DNA of 64,000 bases, from assembly GCF_030269925.1 (NCBI RefSeq), contig NC_085117.1, positions 10,354,731-10,418,730 on the forward strand, written 5' to 3'. This stretch comes from Bombyx mori. Lineage: Eukaryota; Arthropoda; Insecta; Lepidoptera; Bombycidae. The translations under genes were made by a program, and so were the position numbers. This document shows positions 26,201-37,094 of the stretch, in pieces. The notes below the pieces were generated by a model. The model ran no database searches and had not been told where the DNA came from. It saw only the letters and a program-made list of their open reading frames with translations. Each line of letters starts with the position of its first letter. Within the stretch, counting starts at the first letter, position 1.

Positions 26201-29200
26201 CCCGTGTGGGGCCAGTCCCTGGCCGTGGGGGTAGCGAAGTTGCTGCAACGGCCGCAACGCACCATCGCGGTCAGGGTCATCCGTGGTTATCGCACCATCT
26301 CCTTTGAGGCGGCGTGTGTACTGGCTGGGACGCCGCCTTGGGTTCTGGAAGCGGAGGCGCTCGCCGCTGACTATAAGTGGCGGGCTGAACTTCGTGCCCG
26401 GGGCGTGGCGCGTCCCAGCCCCAGTGTGGTCAGAGCGCGGAGGGCCCAATCTCGGCGGTCCGTGCTGGAGTCATGGTCCAGACGGCTGGCTGATCCTTCG
26501 GCTGGTCGTAGGACCGTCGAGGCGATTCGCCCGGTCCTTGTGGATTGGGTGAATCGTGACAGAGGACGCCTCACTTTCCGGCTCACGCAGGTGCTCACTG
26601 GGCATGGTTGTTTCGGTGAGTTCCTGCACCGGATCACAGCCGAGCCGACGGCAGAGTGCCACCATTGTGGTTGCGACTTGGACACGGCTAAGCATACGCT
26701 CGTCGCCTGTCCCGCATGGGAGGGGTGGCGCCGTGTCCTCGTCGCAAAAATAGGAACCGACTTGTCGTTGCCGAGTGTTGTGGCATCGATGCTCGGCGAC
26801 GACGAGTCGTGGAAGGCGATGCTTGACTTCTGCGAGTGCACCATCTCGCAGAAGGAGGCGGCGGGGCACGTGAGAGACGCACAATCCCGCCGCCTCCTCG
26901 CCCAAGCCCTGGCCCTCTAAGTGTTTCGGATCCCCCTCACATGTCGGTCTGGGGACCGGCGAGGGGGGCCTAAGAAGACGACGTGCAAGCTGCTCTGCAC
27001 GCGTTTTACGCAAGAGAATCCGGGTGATGGAAGGCCGGCTATCCTCGACCCACGCTGATTCTGGCCCAGCGGGGTATTCCGTAGGGTAACCCAGTCTAAC
27101 CGGCGCCATCTAGGCGGACTTCGGACAGTCTGCCAACCGAGAGGGCTGGTGGTCGTGGCGCCGACGACCGCCAGTCTGGCGTCCCGAGGGGGAGGGTGAT
27201 GGGAAAGATGTGCTCCGCACTAAACGCTTCACTTTCCCCCCTTTGCCTTGTCATGAGTTCTGTCTCATGCGAGGTTTGGACGTTGGTTGTTGAGCGACAG
27301 GAGGTTTTAGTCAGTTCGACTCTGACATACCCCGCCCAGTATCCCCAGAAAAGGGCGGAAGTCCGGCGATTTCCTCCTGACAAAAAAAAAAAAAAGGTTA
27401 GCCGTCTAGTAACTACCGGCTGTATCGTTAACGATTATTCCTGTATATTGGCAACACACAGTTTTAAGGAACATGTACTTCTATAACTAGCTTAACTAGC
27501 TTCACAACTATTTACTTTTAGCGCAAATCGAATTAACGTGTTTCTTTTTTTTTTGGGGTCGATATTTTAAAACTATTTCTTGAATATATCTTCTGTATAG
27601 CAGCAAAACAATTTAGATAAAAAGCAATCGTAAGGTTGAGATCGTGGATCCGAACGGTTTGTTGAGAAACAGCAATGGACACGAAGATAAAATGGTAAAA
27701 ATGTATGTCAATACGTACATTTCTCAAGAGAGAAACTCATTTTTATACGGGCTCGTATTAAGTAAAGACAGACGGGAGGCTATCATTGGCTCTTCATGAG
27801 GTCATTGACCTCTAACATCAGCTGATTTTCCAATGTGCTTGCGGGCAGCGCAAGAAACTGACTAAACTGAAATTACGAACATGATAGTTTTGTTTTAATT
27901 TTGTCGGTAATAATATTAAATAACTTTTCGCCGACTGTCTCGTTCAGCCAGGTATGGTTTTCATGAAAACTGAAATGACAAGCACGAAATCTACCGTGTT
28001 ACATAGCATCAACATATTTAAATTGGAATAAATATTCCAATGATATTAATGTATTGAATACTTTTTAAATTTAAGATATGATCTGCTCAACGTGCCTGCA
28101 GAAACTAGGGAGCTATTAGTGGAAATGACGCAAGTGATAAGCAATAACTTGTTGGCTGAGTGCGGAGGACACGTCACTGAGGTGGTGGACACTCAGGTCG
28201 TTGTCATCATCGTGGTGAAGACCGCCATCACTTCGTTGAATTGGAACACTGACGAACAATACATGCTGGACGTACAAACTAGAGGTGAGCTTGTGAATTG
28301 TGTGATATGATCATTTTATTTTCATTACGAACCAATATTAATGAGCATGTTAAAATAAAATGAATCCCTAATTGCAATAAACGCAATGGAATGCAAACAA
28401 TGGAACAGAAACATAATCAAACTATAATCAAGAAATTTGTTATTAGCAATTATATCTTGCTTAAAGCTAGAATATAAGATGAAAACATATACATATTTCA
28501 GCAATGCTATTGCTATTTTAGGAGGAGAAGTCTCTGTCCATATAGAAGCAGAAACCATTTACGGAGCTCGTCACGGCTTAGAGACCTTCTCTCAATTAAT
28601 ATCATCAGACAAACGTGACTTTTCTGATGTGGAACATTGCGGTTTGGTCCTCGTGTCCGGTGCAAAGATTCGTGACAGACCGATCTACAAACATAGAGGC
28701 TTAGTTCTAGATACTTCTAGACATTTCATACCGATGGTCGACATTAAAAGAACTATCGATGGTATGGCGACAACAAAAATGAATGTCTTTCATTGGCATG
28801 CCACCGATTCTCACAGTTTTCCTTTGGAAGCGAGTCGGGTGCCTCAGTTTACAAGGTAATACATACATATATTTTAATAATGTGTCTTTCTTGTCTGGTT
28901 TGTTTACCTACACTATACTCCATATTTCCATATTGTTGATTTATTATGTGTGTAAGTATATTAGTATGTATTGTATGTAAGTATGTATATTGGTATATAT
29001 TATATGTAAACGGTATATAACTGTTTATTGTATGTATATATTTTCTATAATAATGTATTGTCTATGGTACACCGCAACATACCTGCTATATTTTTATATT
29101 TTACAGAATTTCTGTAAACTAAACGGTTGTCTGGAAGAGATCGCTTTTAGCGATAAGACCGCCTATTGTACATATGTGCTTTTTGACTGTTTTTTTGAAT

Positions 29201-29231
29201 GTAAATTGTGTTGGTGTGCAATAAAGTGTAT

Positions 29232-29262
<31 letters not shown>

Positions 29263-32200
29263 ATACTCACTGTATAAGTAGGTACTAGGTACCGTCTGAA
29301 TTACAGTACAGCGTAGATTTGGAATTGTGCCCTACACTAAAATAAATTCTAATTAGCTGTGTGATCTATGCTCAGAAAAGTTGACTTTTATTAAATTTCT
29401 TGCCGAAAATTCTCTCTGCATTCGATACAATTGCAAAATTTATGAGACTTTTTGAAAGTATTCTCGTGAACTTCTATTTGAATAGAAAAATATATCTAAT
29501 AAGCAACTCTTAAAAACAGAAATTCTTAATGTGAAAAAAAAAAAAAAAAACGTGTGCATCTCGGGACGACCGACAGAAGTGATAACTTAAACTAATCTAA
29601 GTTAAACTATTTAATATTGAAATTGATAATGTAAGATTTTTATAACATAAATTAAAAAAAGATATATAAATAGAAGTTACATACGTACCGCTGCCGTATG
29701 CGTGAGAGAAAGAGAAGCAGACAGACTGGCGCCGTAACGCGTTACGTAACGAAGCGGTTTACCCTCCTATAAAAAGTTACCACTTCAAAAATCAGGATTT
29801 TCGTTCCAGATATGGCGCCTACTCGGGCAGCGAAATGTACACGACGGAAGAAATACGAGAGTTGATACATTACGCGAAGGTACGCGGCATCCGAGTCGTC
29901 ATTGAAATAGACGCGCCGGCGCATTCAGGAAACGGATGGCAATGGGGAAGGGTAGGTACTTCGTATTAGTTACGTCAACATAATTAAAGCTCGAACGCGA
30001 ATTGTAAGAAGTACAATTTTACAATTTTTAATTTTTTTTAATAATTCTGATAAATTGTAATTTTATTATATTTTGATTTAAATATTATGTAAGTGTCTGT
30101 GAAATTTTAAGGGCTTAAGTTGCCTGAAATAAACGCATTTCATTCATTTGTCAAGAGAGTTTTTAGCTTTACAGGTGTTTTTTTATGAACAAATCACGCA
30201 CGGTCGGCCGGCCTCAATTTAAGATTATAAGTAACAAACTTGTTCATCATACGATGGTTTGCTCGGCGTAGGAATCGAACCCACGACCCTTGGGGCCACA
30301 GTTAAAGCTACTAGCTATTGCACCACCGACTCAGTTGACTCGAATGATTTTGACACTGTACACAGACCGAACGATCTTCCGCGTAACGCTGTTAGCGTTA
30401 GAAAGAGATGAAAATAGCTGTTTGTTATCTAAACACCTTAGTATCTCTTTATTCCCGCAAAGCAAAAAATATCTGCTATTAAGGGCACTTCATAAACTAT
30501 TTTCGAAGACAGACATGACGTTTCTTTTACTATTACAGATTTGATTAGAAGTTATTGCTATTAATAAGAAACCTTCCTTACTCTTAAATATCAAGTGTCT
30601 TTATCTATGCTAAGGTAATGGACGTTTTGATGATATTATATATCCATCCATTTCAAACTTTAATGTCTATCTAATCTGAACAAGAGAAGTACCTAATAGA
30701 TATCTGAAAGAAACGGCTTAGTAATACATAGCATTATATCTTGGAGAGGTCGTTGTCGGTTGATCTGTATCATATTCTTAATATAAAGTCAGATTATCAC
30801 CAATATGCAATACCTACTCATCCACAAAAAAAAACTGTCCCTTTTTCTAAAACAGTTTTAAGGTTTCATACCTAATATGGCGCATATTAAACAAATCCAT
30901 CCTATTTTCACTTAATTTTGGGTATTCAAAAATTACATACGAGATAAGAACTCATTGCCCCCAGACTTCGAATGCCAAATAATTTTGACAAAGATAATTA
31001 CTTGATCGGGGATCAAAGTATATCGAACAAGTTTACTTATAATTAACTAGCGACCCGCCCTCGCTTCGCGTCGGGAACTGTAATTTATTATTCATCTTAT
31101 TGAATTTTCTTTTATACAAATCTGGTACTGATAGTAGAAAACACAATAAAAAAAGAACGTAACAAACAAAAAAATCTAATCTTTCCTCTTCTTTTAGTAA
31201 TCACTATTTTGGTGATAATGGCTTTCAAATAAAATATAGATATATGCTGTTACGGGCTTTTTCTAGGACTATTTAAGATAAACATTTCCATTTTATATCA
31301 TATATTTATATTTATATATATTACGTGTAACTCCAACGATTTTTGCGGCCCACGCAAAAATAGCTCGCAGATGGCAGATTTTTCCTTTTTATTTTCCTCT
31401 TTCGTTATATTTTGGGTAATTCACTCTATATTTTTATCAATTATAGCCTATGTGTTATTCTGATCTGTAAGCTAGTGTCATATTTATTTATATCGAATCC
31501 ACAGCCTAAAAAAGAAGTTTCAAGCTTTTAGCTCTAAAAATGACGATACTTCCATACAAATTTTCATTTCTCACTTTCAGCCCTTTACAACCCTTTTTTC
31601 GTATTAAAAACGACATTAACCCATGTCCTTTCTCAGGTTCTAGACTATGTGTGAACCAAATTTTATTTAAATCGCTTCAGTAGTTTTGGCATAAAAGCGC
31701 AACAGACAGACAGAGTTACTTTCGTATTTATAATATTAGTATCTATTAGTGATTGAAACAGAGATATCTTTGCTTTTAAATCGGTACAAGTCTGTTTTTA
31801 CGCAAAAAATATACTGATTCAGATCTAAGCCACAATACTGTGAACGGAGTTTTATGATTCGGCTGTTGGCGAAGGCTACATACACTTCTGATTAACTTAA
31901 GTCATGGATAAAGTTTAATTCCAGGAATACGGCTTAGGTGATTTAGCGGTATGCGTTAACGCTTACCCCTGGAGACATCTTTGCATCGAACCTCCTTGTG
32001 GTCAACTGAATCCAGCGAACCCTAATATGTACCGGGTGCTGAGGAACTTGTACCAAGATGTTGCGGATCTGTTGAATTCACCGCCATTGCTACACATGGG
32101 AGGAGACGAGGTAATTTTCGCTTAACAGCTTATTCTTGATCGGGTAAAAGAAACACACCAAACTACGTTGGAAACAAAGCCTTTTGGACTTTGAGAACAC

Positions 32201-34770
32201 GACAAAAAAGCCATCTATCTTATAACTATATCGCCCAAATCGCTAGAAACGGCAGAATTAATTGCATTATACATACATTTGGGTACACCATATTGTACTA
32301 TTTATTATTTTGAGCTAGCACTTGCAAGTTTTGGGCAATTGAACCAAACAGCCCAACCCAGATAAATCTTGGTACTTTCACCGTTTGGCCCTGGGATTTA
32401 TTAATGGTAATTACATAAACAGCTATTCAGTGGCATTATAAATCGTAATCTGTGAAATAAGCCAAAACGCTTTCAATATTAGGACATAAAACACAATTGG
32501 CCTTACTTAAATTTCTTTTAGATAAAGGCACAAACACAATGACTAATAAACTTTCACATTTATTACATTAGTAGGATTATCAAATAAGAGCAATCCTCAA
32601 ATAGTGCATTTGTTTGAAGATGGCATTCTTAAATTTGTTAAATAAAATGGCGGATGTGATATGATTGAGTTCAAATTTTGAACTTTTCATGAACAGTAAG
32701 GTTTCTGGTATGATGAATGGCGCACAATTGGTATCAAAAATTGATTTCGTTTTTAAACATTTCGCTATAATAGTCTGAGGCAATGAGGTCATGTTGCACT
32801 AGTTCTTACTAAAGTTAAAGAGAACATTGGGAAGATTGAATTAAACAATTAAGAGCTTTAATATTAAGAAGATTAAATCGTAGGTTTACTTCGGGTGCTG
32901 GAACTCGAGCCAAGAAATTATCTCGTACATGAAGGACCAAGGATACGATACGACGGAAGAAGGTTTCATGAAGTTGTGGGGTGAATTCCATAACAAAGCC
33001 CTTCAAATTTGGGACGAAGAGATTTCCGCGAAAGGACTGGACCCACAGCCCGTGATGTTATGGTCTTCGCAACTGACACAGGCTCAGAGGATCTCACAAC
33101 ACTTGGACAAAGAAAGGTCGGGCATGTTTTCAATGGCATTTTCTTTACGTTAACTTTTCATCATCGAGTATCATTATTTTTTGAATCAGTGGTTGATTTT
33201 TTTGTGAAATTAAATCTGCAGTAAAAAAAAATCCTACCTAGTCGTTTGTAGCCTAAGCGGTTATTCCAACTACAATGAAATGAAATTGAATACGAATAAA
33301 GAAAATGTATTCAAAAAACGATAGAATAGAAGATAAGCTTTTTCTACAAAACAAAGGGACCTTTCTGTAATGGTGGCACTAGGTGGCACTCTAGTAGCTT
33401 CAAGAAATCGATGTTTTTCTCACACTTACAGTTAGTATCACATATTTAGCTAGTCTCAGTGGAACAGGTTTCATTAGTCTTATCGTGTATAAAATTGTAT
33501 TTAATGCTGCTTGTAAAATCATATTGCATATTCGCTCGGATTTAAATGACTATGTTGCCTATTCCTATGGCGAAGTAGTATTGGATTTCATTTTAAAGGC
33601 CAGAGTCGTAGTTTCATTCAGGGATTGGAGCTATTAAAAAAAATTACATTAATTATTCTCTGATTTATTACCATGGGATTGGGTATAATATTAAACTATC
33701 GTGCTTACAGATACATCATTGAAGTTTGGGAGCCTTTGAACAGCCCATTATTGACTCAACTCTTGAGGCTCGGCTATAGAACTGTTTCAGTACCGAAGGA
33801 CATTTGGTATTTGGATCATGGCTTCTGGGGCAGAACGGTATATTCCAATTGGAGAAGGATGTATGCTCACACTCTACCACGGGACGAAGGCGTGTTAGGC
33901 GGTGAAGTGGCCATGTGGACGGAGTATTGCGACGCTCAGGCCCTAGGTAAGTTGGTTACTAGACAATGTAGCTATTTAGAGGGTAGGTATGGTCTAACCA
34001 ATTGAAAAGAAACTTATTGGAACTTCATGAAAAGTTTACTGCAAAACAACATCGCATGTTCACGACAGGTAGCGCGCGAGTAGTTTCTACAAATGTATGT
34101 GATTCCCATATTTAGCGATGATCAGTCGAATATGACCGTATTTTATCTCTATATAATGAAGACATGAATGGATGAAGGGAATATGATACAATTTGTTGGT
34201 TTTGAGAAAACGGGCAACAAACTTTTGATACTTATACTTTTTCTTGATACTTATCTGCTTCATCACATGTAATTTCTAAAAAATTCCCTTAAACCGGTAG
34301 TTTTAAGGTCTAATATGGTTTATAGGCACATAACATCTTCATTCAATGTGAAAACTCAAAAATCTTAAAAATTGTACTTACCAATTCATTCATTCATTCA
34401 TTCATTCAATCATGTCTTCAAATGTTAACAGATTTTTGTCTGTTTATCTGTGCTTCAAAAAGTATCAGGGATTTAATTAGGTGAACTTGTTAGTAAACAT
34501 TTTGTGTGAGTTTAATATTGTTCGGTTAACTAATTATGTCGAATACAAGAAGCATTATAGTTGGCTAATATTTGCTTTCTGTATGTAGACACCCGAGTAT
34601 GGCCGAGAGCGGCTGCAGTGGCGGAGAGGCTGTGGTCAGACCCGACGTCCACAGTGTACAGCGCAGAGCCGAGGCTGCAGAGGCTCCGGACGAGACTGAT
34701 AGCTCGGGGCCTGAGGCCCGACGCCATGTCCCCGGCGTGGTGCTCCCAGCACGACAGCAAATGTCTTTGA
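17227..34770 (+). CDS. GH20 beta-N-acetylglucosaminidase (insect NAG2/FDL-like), 9 exons, 611 aa
   Basis: Coding exons: 17227-17330, 18361-18570, 28076-28284, 28522-28855, 29810-29951, 31925-32110, 32884-33116, 33711-33946 and 34589-34770; they sum to 1836 nt (612 codons), all phases agreeing. Residues 1-20 form a signal peptide. Residues about 36-175 are the N-terminal region and GH20b domain (Cys-rich; IWPKP). The catalytic barrel starts near 175: YGARHGLETFSQL, KMNVFHWHATDSHSFPL, IEIDAPAHSGNGWQWG, then HMGGDE with catalytic Asp394-Glu395 at the end of exon 6. WYLDHGFWG, VLGGEVAMW and RVWPRAAAVAERLW follow. GH20 enzymes remove terminal GlcNAc from chitooligomers or N-glycans by substrate-assisted catalysis. 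The length is like insect chitin-degrading hexosaminidases (about 600 aa). WYLDHGFWG recalls fused-lobes-type enzymes as well as NAG2, so the subgroup is open. The donor of exon 7 (AAAG|GTCGGG) is weak. All key residues are intact. Confidence 0.93.
17939..18057 (+). mobile_element. 5'-truncated LINE family B tail in GH20 intron 1
   Basis: Plus-strand copy reading gtaggcagcggcttggct through cctacaagggcaataaaataaaa. It is nearly identical to the tail at 4163-4290. Confidence 0.8.
19132..19362 (+). mobile_element. 5'-truncated Bm1 SINE
   Basis: Begins within the body (cttgtgagtccgcacgggta) and runs to the end with 'ccacccatctaagaacta' and an A-rich tail. It is close to the full copy at 50921-51369. 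Confidence 0.85.
19532..19636. repeat. Long inverted repeat (45-bp arms, 15-nt loop)
   Basis: Left arm 19532-19576 and right arm 19592-19636 pair over 45 bp with three mismatches, all of them transitions. The arms begin ttcgtaatgtacacgctatt. A transcript (for example the GH20 pre-mRNA) would form a stable hairpin. It may be a small palindromic MITE or a hairpin-RNA source. Confidence 0.9.
21400..21612 (-). repeat. Family C-related repeat fragment
   Basis: The reverse complement shares 'gcaagagttattggatct' and the 'gaggaactcagtgcgattaccagag' order with the central part of the copies at 45280-45640 and 59085-59300. A 115-codon minus frame here has no host-gene features. Confidence 0.5.
23475..23725 (+). 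mobile_element. Helitron-like element
   Basis: Ends GGGTCCGCTAG followed by T (23715-23726), a Helitron 3' terminus. It contains two 'aaacggctg.a.cgatttgaatg' words typical of lepidopteran non-autonomous Helitrons. The 5' end near 'atatataattctactgtacg' is approximate. Confidence 0.6.
24196..24445 (+). mobile_element. Non-autonomous Helitron, 250 bp
   Basis: Begins TCTATACTAATATATAAATC after a host A (24195) and ends CAGCTAG before a host T (24446). These are the TC...CTAG termini and A/T insertion site of Helitrons. It shares both ends and most of its body with the element at 50769-51926. No Rep/helicase coding is present. Confidence 0.8.
25226..25350 (-). mobile_element. 5'-truncated LINE family B tail
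   Basis: Poly(T) from 25226, then the reverse-complement family B tail, with a small internal duplication (cacctgcctgatgatggtg). Confidence 0.8.
26117..27407 (+). mobile_element. 5'-truncated R1-clade non-LTR retrotransposon with 12-bp target duplication
   Basis: The insert 26129-27395 is flanked by ggttagccgtct (26117-26128 and 27396-27407) and ends in a poly(A) run (27382-27395). Local G+C is far above the surrounding DNA. A plus-strand frame at 26204-26920 encodes the end of a reverse-transcriptase protein: IAVRVIRGYRTISFEAA, then HGCFGEFLHRI, then a C-x2-C...H-x4-C zinc motif (CHHCGCDLDTAKHTLVAC), as in the R1 clade. Near 26187 the frame shifts by one base (LYTGVVRSMC upstream, YGAPVWGQ downstream), so it is broken as well as truncated. 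About 460 bp of 3' UTR follows the stop. It sits in the sense orientation within GH20 intron 2. Confidence 0.88.
28860..29262 (+). repeat. Repeat with (TC)n tail in GH20 intron 4
   Basis: 29103-29230 (ggttgtctggaagagatc, cgataagaccgcctattgta, ttggtgtgcaataaagtgta) followed by (CT)n at 29231-29258 is a dispersed insect retroposon end. A degraded copy is at 61290-61395. 28930-29100 is a loose tatgta-rich microsatellite. Confidence 0.65.
31047..31743 (-). mobile_element. Helitron-type element in GH20 intron 5
   Basis: On the minus strand the 3' end is GCGAAGCGAGGGCGGGTCGCTAG (CTAG at 31050-31047, host T beyond). The 5' region reads ACTAATATTATAAATACGAAAG then TAACTCTGTCTGTCTG, the commonest lepidopteran Helitron pattern. 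The extreme 5' end is mutated. Non-coding. Confidence 0.75.
32111..32883 (+). other. GH20 intron 6
   Basis: 773 bp between the GAG|gtaatt donor right after the catalytic Asp-Glu codons and the acceptor at 32883, phase 0. AT-rich, no repeat recognised. Confidence 0.6.
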
Positions 34771-37094
34771 TTAGAAAAAAAAATGGTGCACGTGCAACTT
34801 GGTACACGTGAATGAAGTGAAACTTCTTTTTCGATGTGTGTGTAGTATTGTGGTTTTCTTCATTTTTCATCCTTAAATCAGATTGCTCTTGTAATAGGAG
34901 TTGCTGTGTATAAGAGATGCGACATTTTCAACATTCATATTATATATGTATATAAATTTATTTATTTTTAAATTATAGATTAAAAATATAATAATATATA
35001 TATATATTTTAAAATACTTCATTAAAATATTGCATGCTACTCGTTGCTAACGCTCGCGCTGGCCTGTAACAGGTTATACAACGCGCATGCGGTCGAGTGC
35101 CACGCATTCACTCTCGCTCTGTCTCTTTCTAGTATGGTAGCGTTATACGTTTAACGCAACCTTGTTGGAAGTCGTATTAGAAGTTTCACTTCAAAAATCA
35201 TTGGATGACTAGTGTTGTCAGATTTATTACAGAATGCTGTTTCGAAAGACGACATCGTTCGTATACATTTTTATATTTAATATTGAGAATCAAATTTCAA
35301 TCCCTGGTCACTATTAGTTCTTATATAAACATTAATTTTTTTTCATTACATTTTATGAATTCGATATTAAAGTGGATTTTTCTTGTTTATTACAATTAAT
35401 ATTATTATTACAAACATTATTTTGTTCGATTTCCGAGAGATGATAGTTAACATTACTTTTGCGGTTCGATATTGCATTTATTATTTTCATAATTTTAGAT
35501 ATTTTCATTTTCGTGCTCCGTTCAATATTGTGCTAAAAACATTTATACGCACATTTATACACACCAACTGTTTATTCATTCTGTGTGTAACGAAACGTAA
35601 ATATCGAATTTTAAGTAAACGATTATTCTAAACTTTCTTCATTTGAAATTCTAAAATGAAAACAATAAATGCGATATAGACTTAGAAGAACTAAAAAAAA
35701 AACTTGACTTGCCTTAAAAGACAAAGTTTAGGTATATAATATTAAAAGAAGAAACTAATTAGTAGGAATGTAATTCAAGAGTGTGCTATCTACCAACAGT
35801 TCTAGTTCTTAGCCGCGCCCGGGGGCCACGACACGGACACATTGCACATTTTAATAAATTTTAATAAGTTCATACCTAATAAATCTAAATAATGAACTAG
35901 TTGTAATTATGATTTTAAAACTAATAAGCTGAAGAGGGCAGAAGACGAACGAGTATTTTTCGTTTAAAAATAACTGTTTATTGTTTATGGTATGTTTTTA
36001 ATTAAATCTGTCATCACTGCGGTCGAAACTGATTGTGAACACCAGCTAGTATAATATATACAAAGATGTTTTTTTTAATACTTAGCTACTCTGTGAAGTT
36101 TAGTAACATGACAGTGTTGCCAAAATTATGAAAAGCGATGTGATTTTTTATTTATTGTAATTTAGGTTGAATAGGAGCGAAGCGAAGAATTTATAATGAG
36201 CGAATTGTATATAAACATATCACAGTTTTGCATTTGTAAGTTTTGTAACTATTGTTTTATTGAAACTAATCATAAGGAGTTCTATAGAATTTTTCTATTT
36301 GATTATGAATATATTTTTATTTATAGGGCTTATTTATAATATAAATTATTAAAAAAATATCAAGTCAATAGTTTTATTAAAAAGGTTTTTTTTAAATTAC
36401 TTTTAAATAAAAAAAAGCTGATTTAATTGTTTTATTTCTTATTCACATAAATATCTACAATACATATTTATGAGGATTATAAGTAAAATTTAATTGATTA
36501 CAATTTTTTTATTTCTCTTTGTAGAACTATACGTACAACTTACACTACGACATCCGATTATCCGTTTATTATTATTGACTCAAAATTTTTGCCCGTATAT
36601 ACACATATTGAAAATACTAAAAAATCATTAATACAATAAATTACATATCGATAAAAATATTTATAATGAGTTAAAAATGGTTTCCAAAAAAAATAATTGC
36701 AGAAAAATAACAAGTGTAGCTTTAATTAATGTTTTCTCATTACTATGTTTCTCGACTTACATCCGCGTTCCAAAAAGTACGAAAAGGGAGATCTAAATAA
36801 ATAAAGACAATTCTCACATGCCCGACGGAGATTTATTGGTGAACGGTTCATGAGATTAGGCTTGTTTGCAAAATTTTTGTAAAATGTTTGTGGCAAAATG
36901 TTTGTGGTCTTTCGTATATGTCACTAAAAGGTTTGTTTAGAATACTTTATTTAGGAAATTCAACGTGAAGATGTTTATACAAATAGCGCCATTCACGTTA
37001 AATCGTGACCGGGATTCATTTGTCTTTCAATAAAATAACTTTAATTCAATACGTCGATAGGTTAAATATTGGTTTTGCTTGCATCGATAACCAC
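34771..37094. other. Convergent intergenic region, GH20 and homeobox 3' ends
   Basis: Holds the 3' UTR of the GH20 gene (possible attaaa at 35021 and aataaa near 35853) and, on the minus strand, that of the homeobox gene (AATAAA at 36951-36946, about 145 bp past its stop). No other gene is supported; an 82-codon frame at 35383-35631 is AT-driven and motif-free. Confidence 0.5.

Larger units (their letters stand above)
18571..28075 (+). other. GH20 intron 2, 9.5 kb
   Basis: Bounded by a gtaagc donor and a TTTAAG acceptor, phase 2. It carries Bm1 (19132-19360), a long hairpin (19532-19636), family C (21400-21610), Helitron-like elements (about 23475-23725; 24196-24445), a LINE B tail (25226-25350) and an R1-clade LINE (26129-27395). 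It is more than half the gene length. The remaining stretches show nothing I can name. Confidence 0.8.

Noticed and set aside
26204..26920. 238-codon plus-strand frame as a host gene
   Set aside because: It is the end of an R1-clade retrotransposon protein inside an insertion with a target duplication and poly(A). The overlapping minus frames are its shadows.
26371..27109. Long minus-strand frames (157 and 212 codons)
   Set aside because: They are opposite the LINE coding frame in GC-rich sequence and have no motif of their own.
29231..29258. (CT)n as a stand-alone microsatellite or regulatory GAGA tract
   Set aside because: It is the tail of a dispersed retroposon end, with a second degraded example at 61290-61395.
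34561..34870. Several overlapping frames at the GH20 last exon
   Set aside because: Only the frame giving RVWPRAAAVAERLW continues the GH20 protein; the others are shadows.
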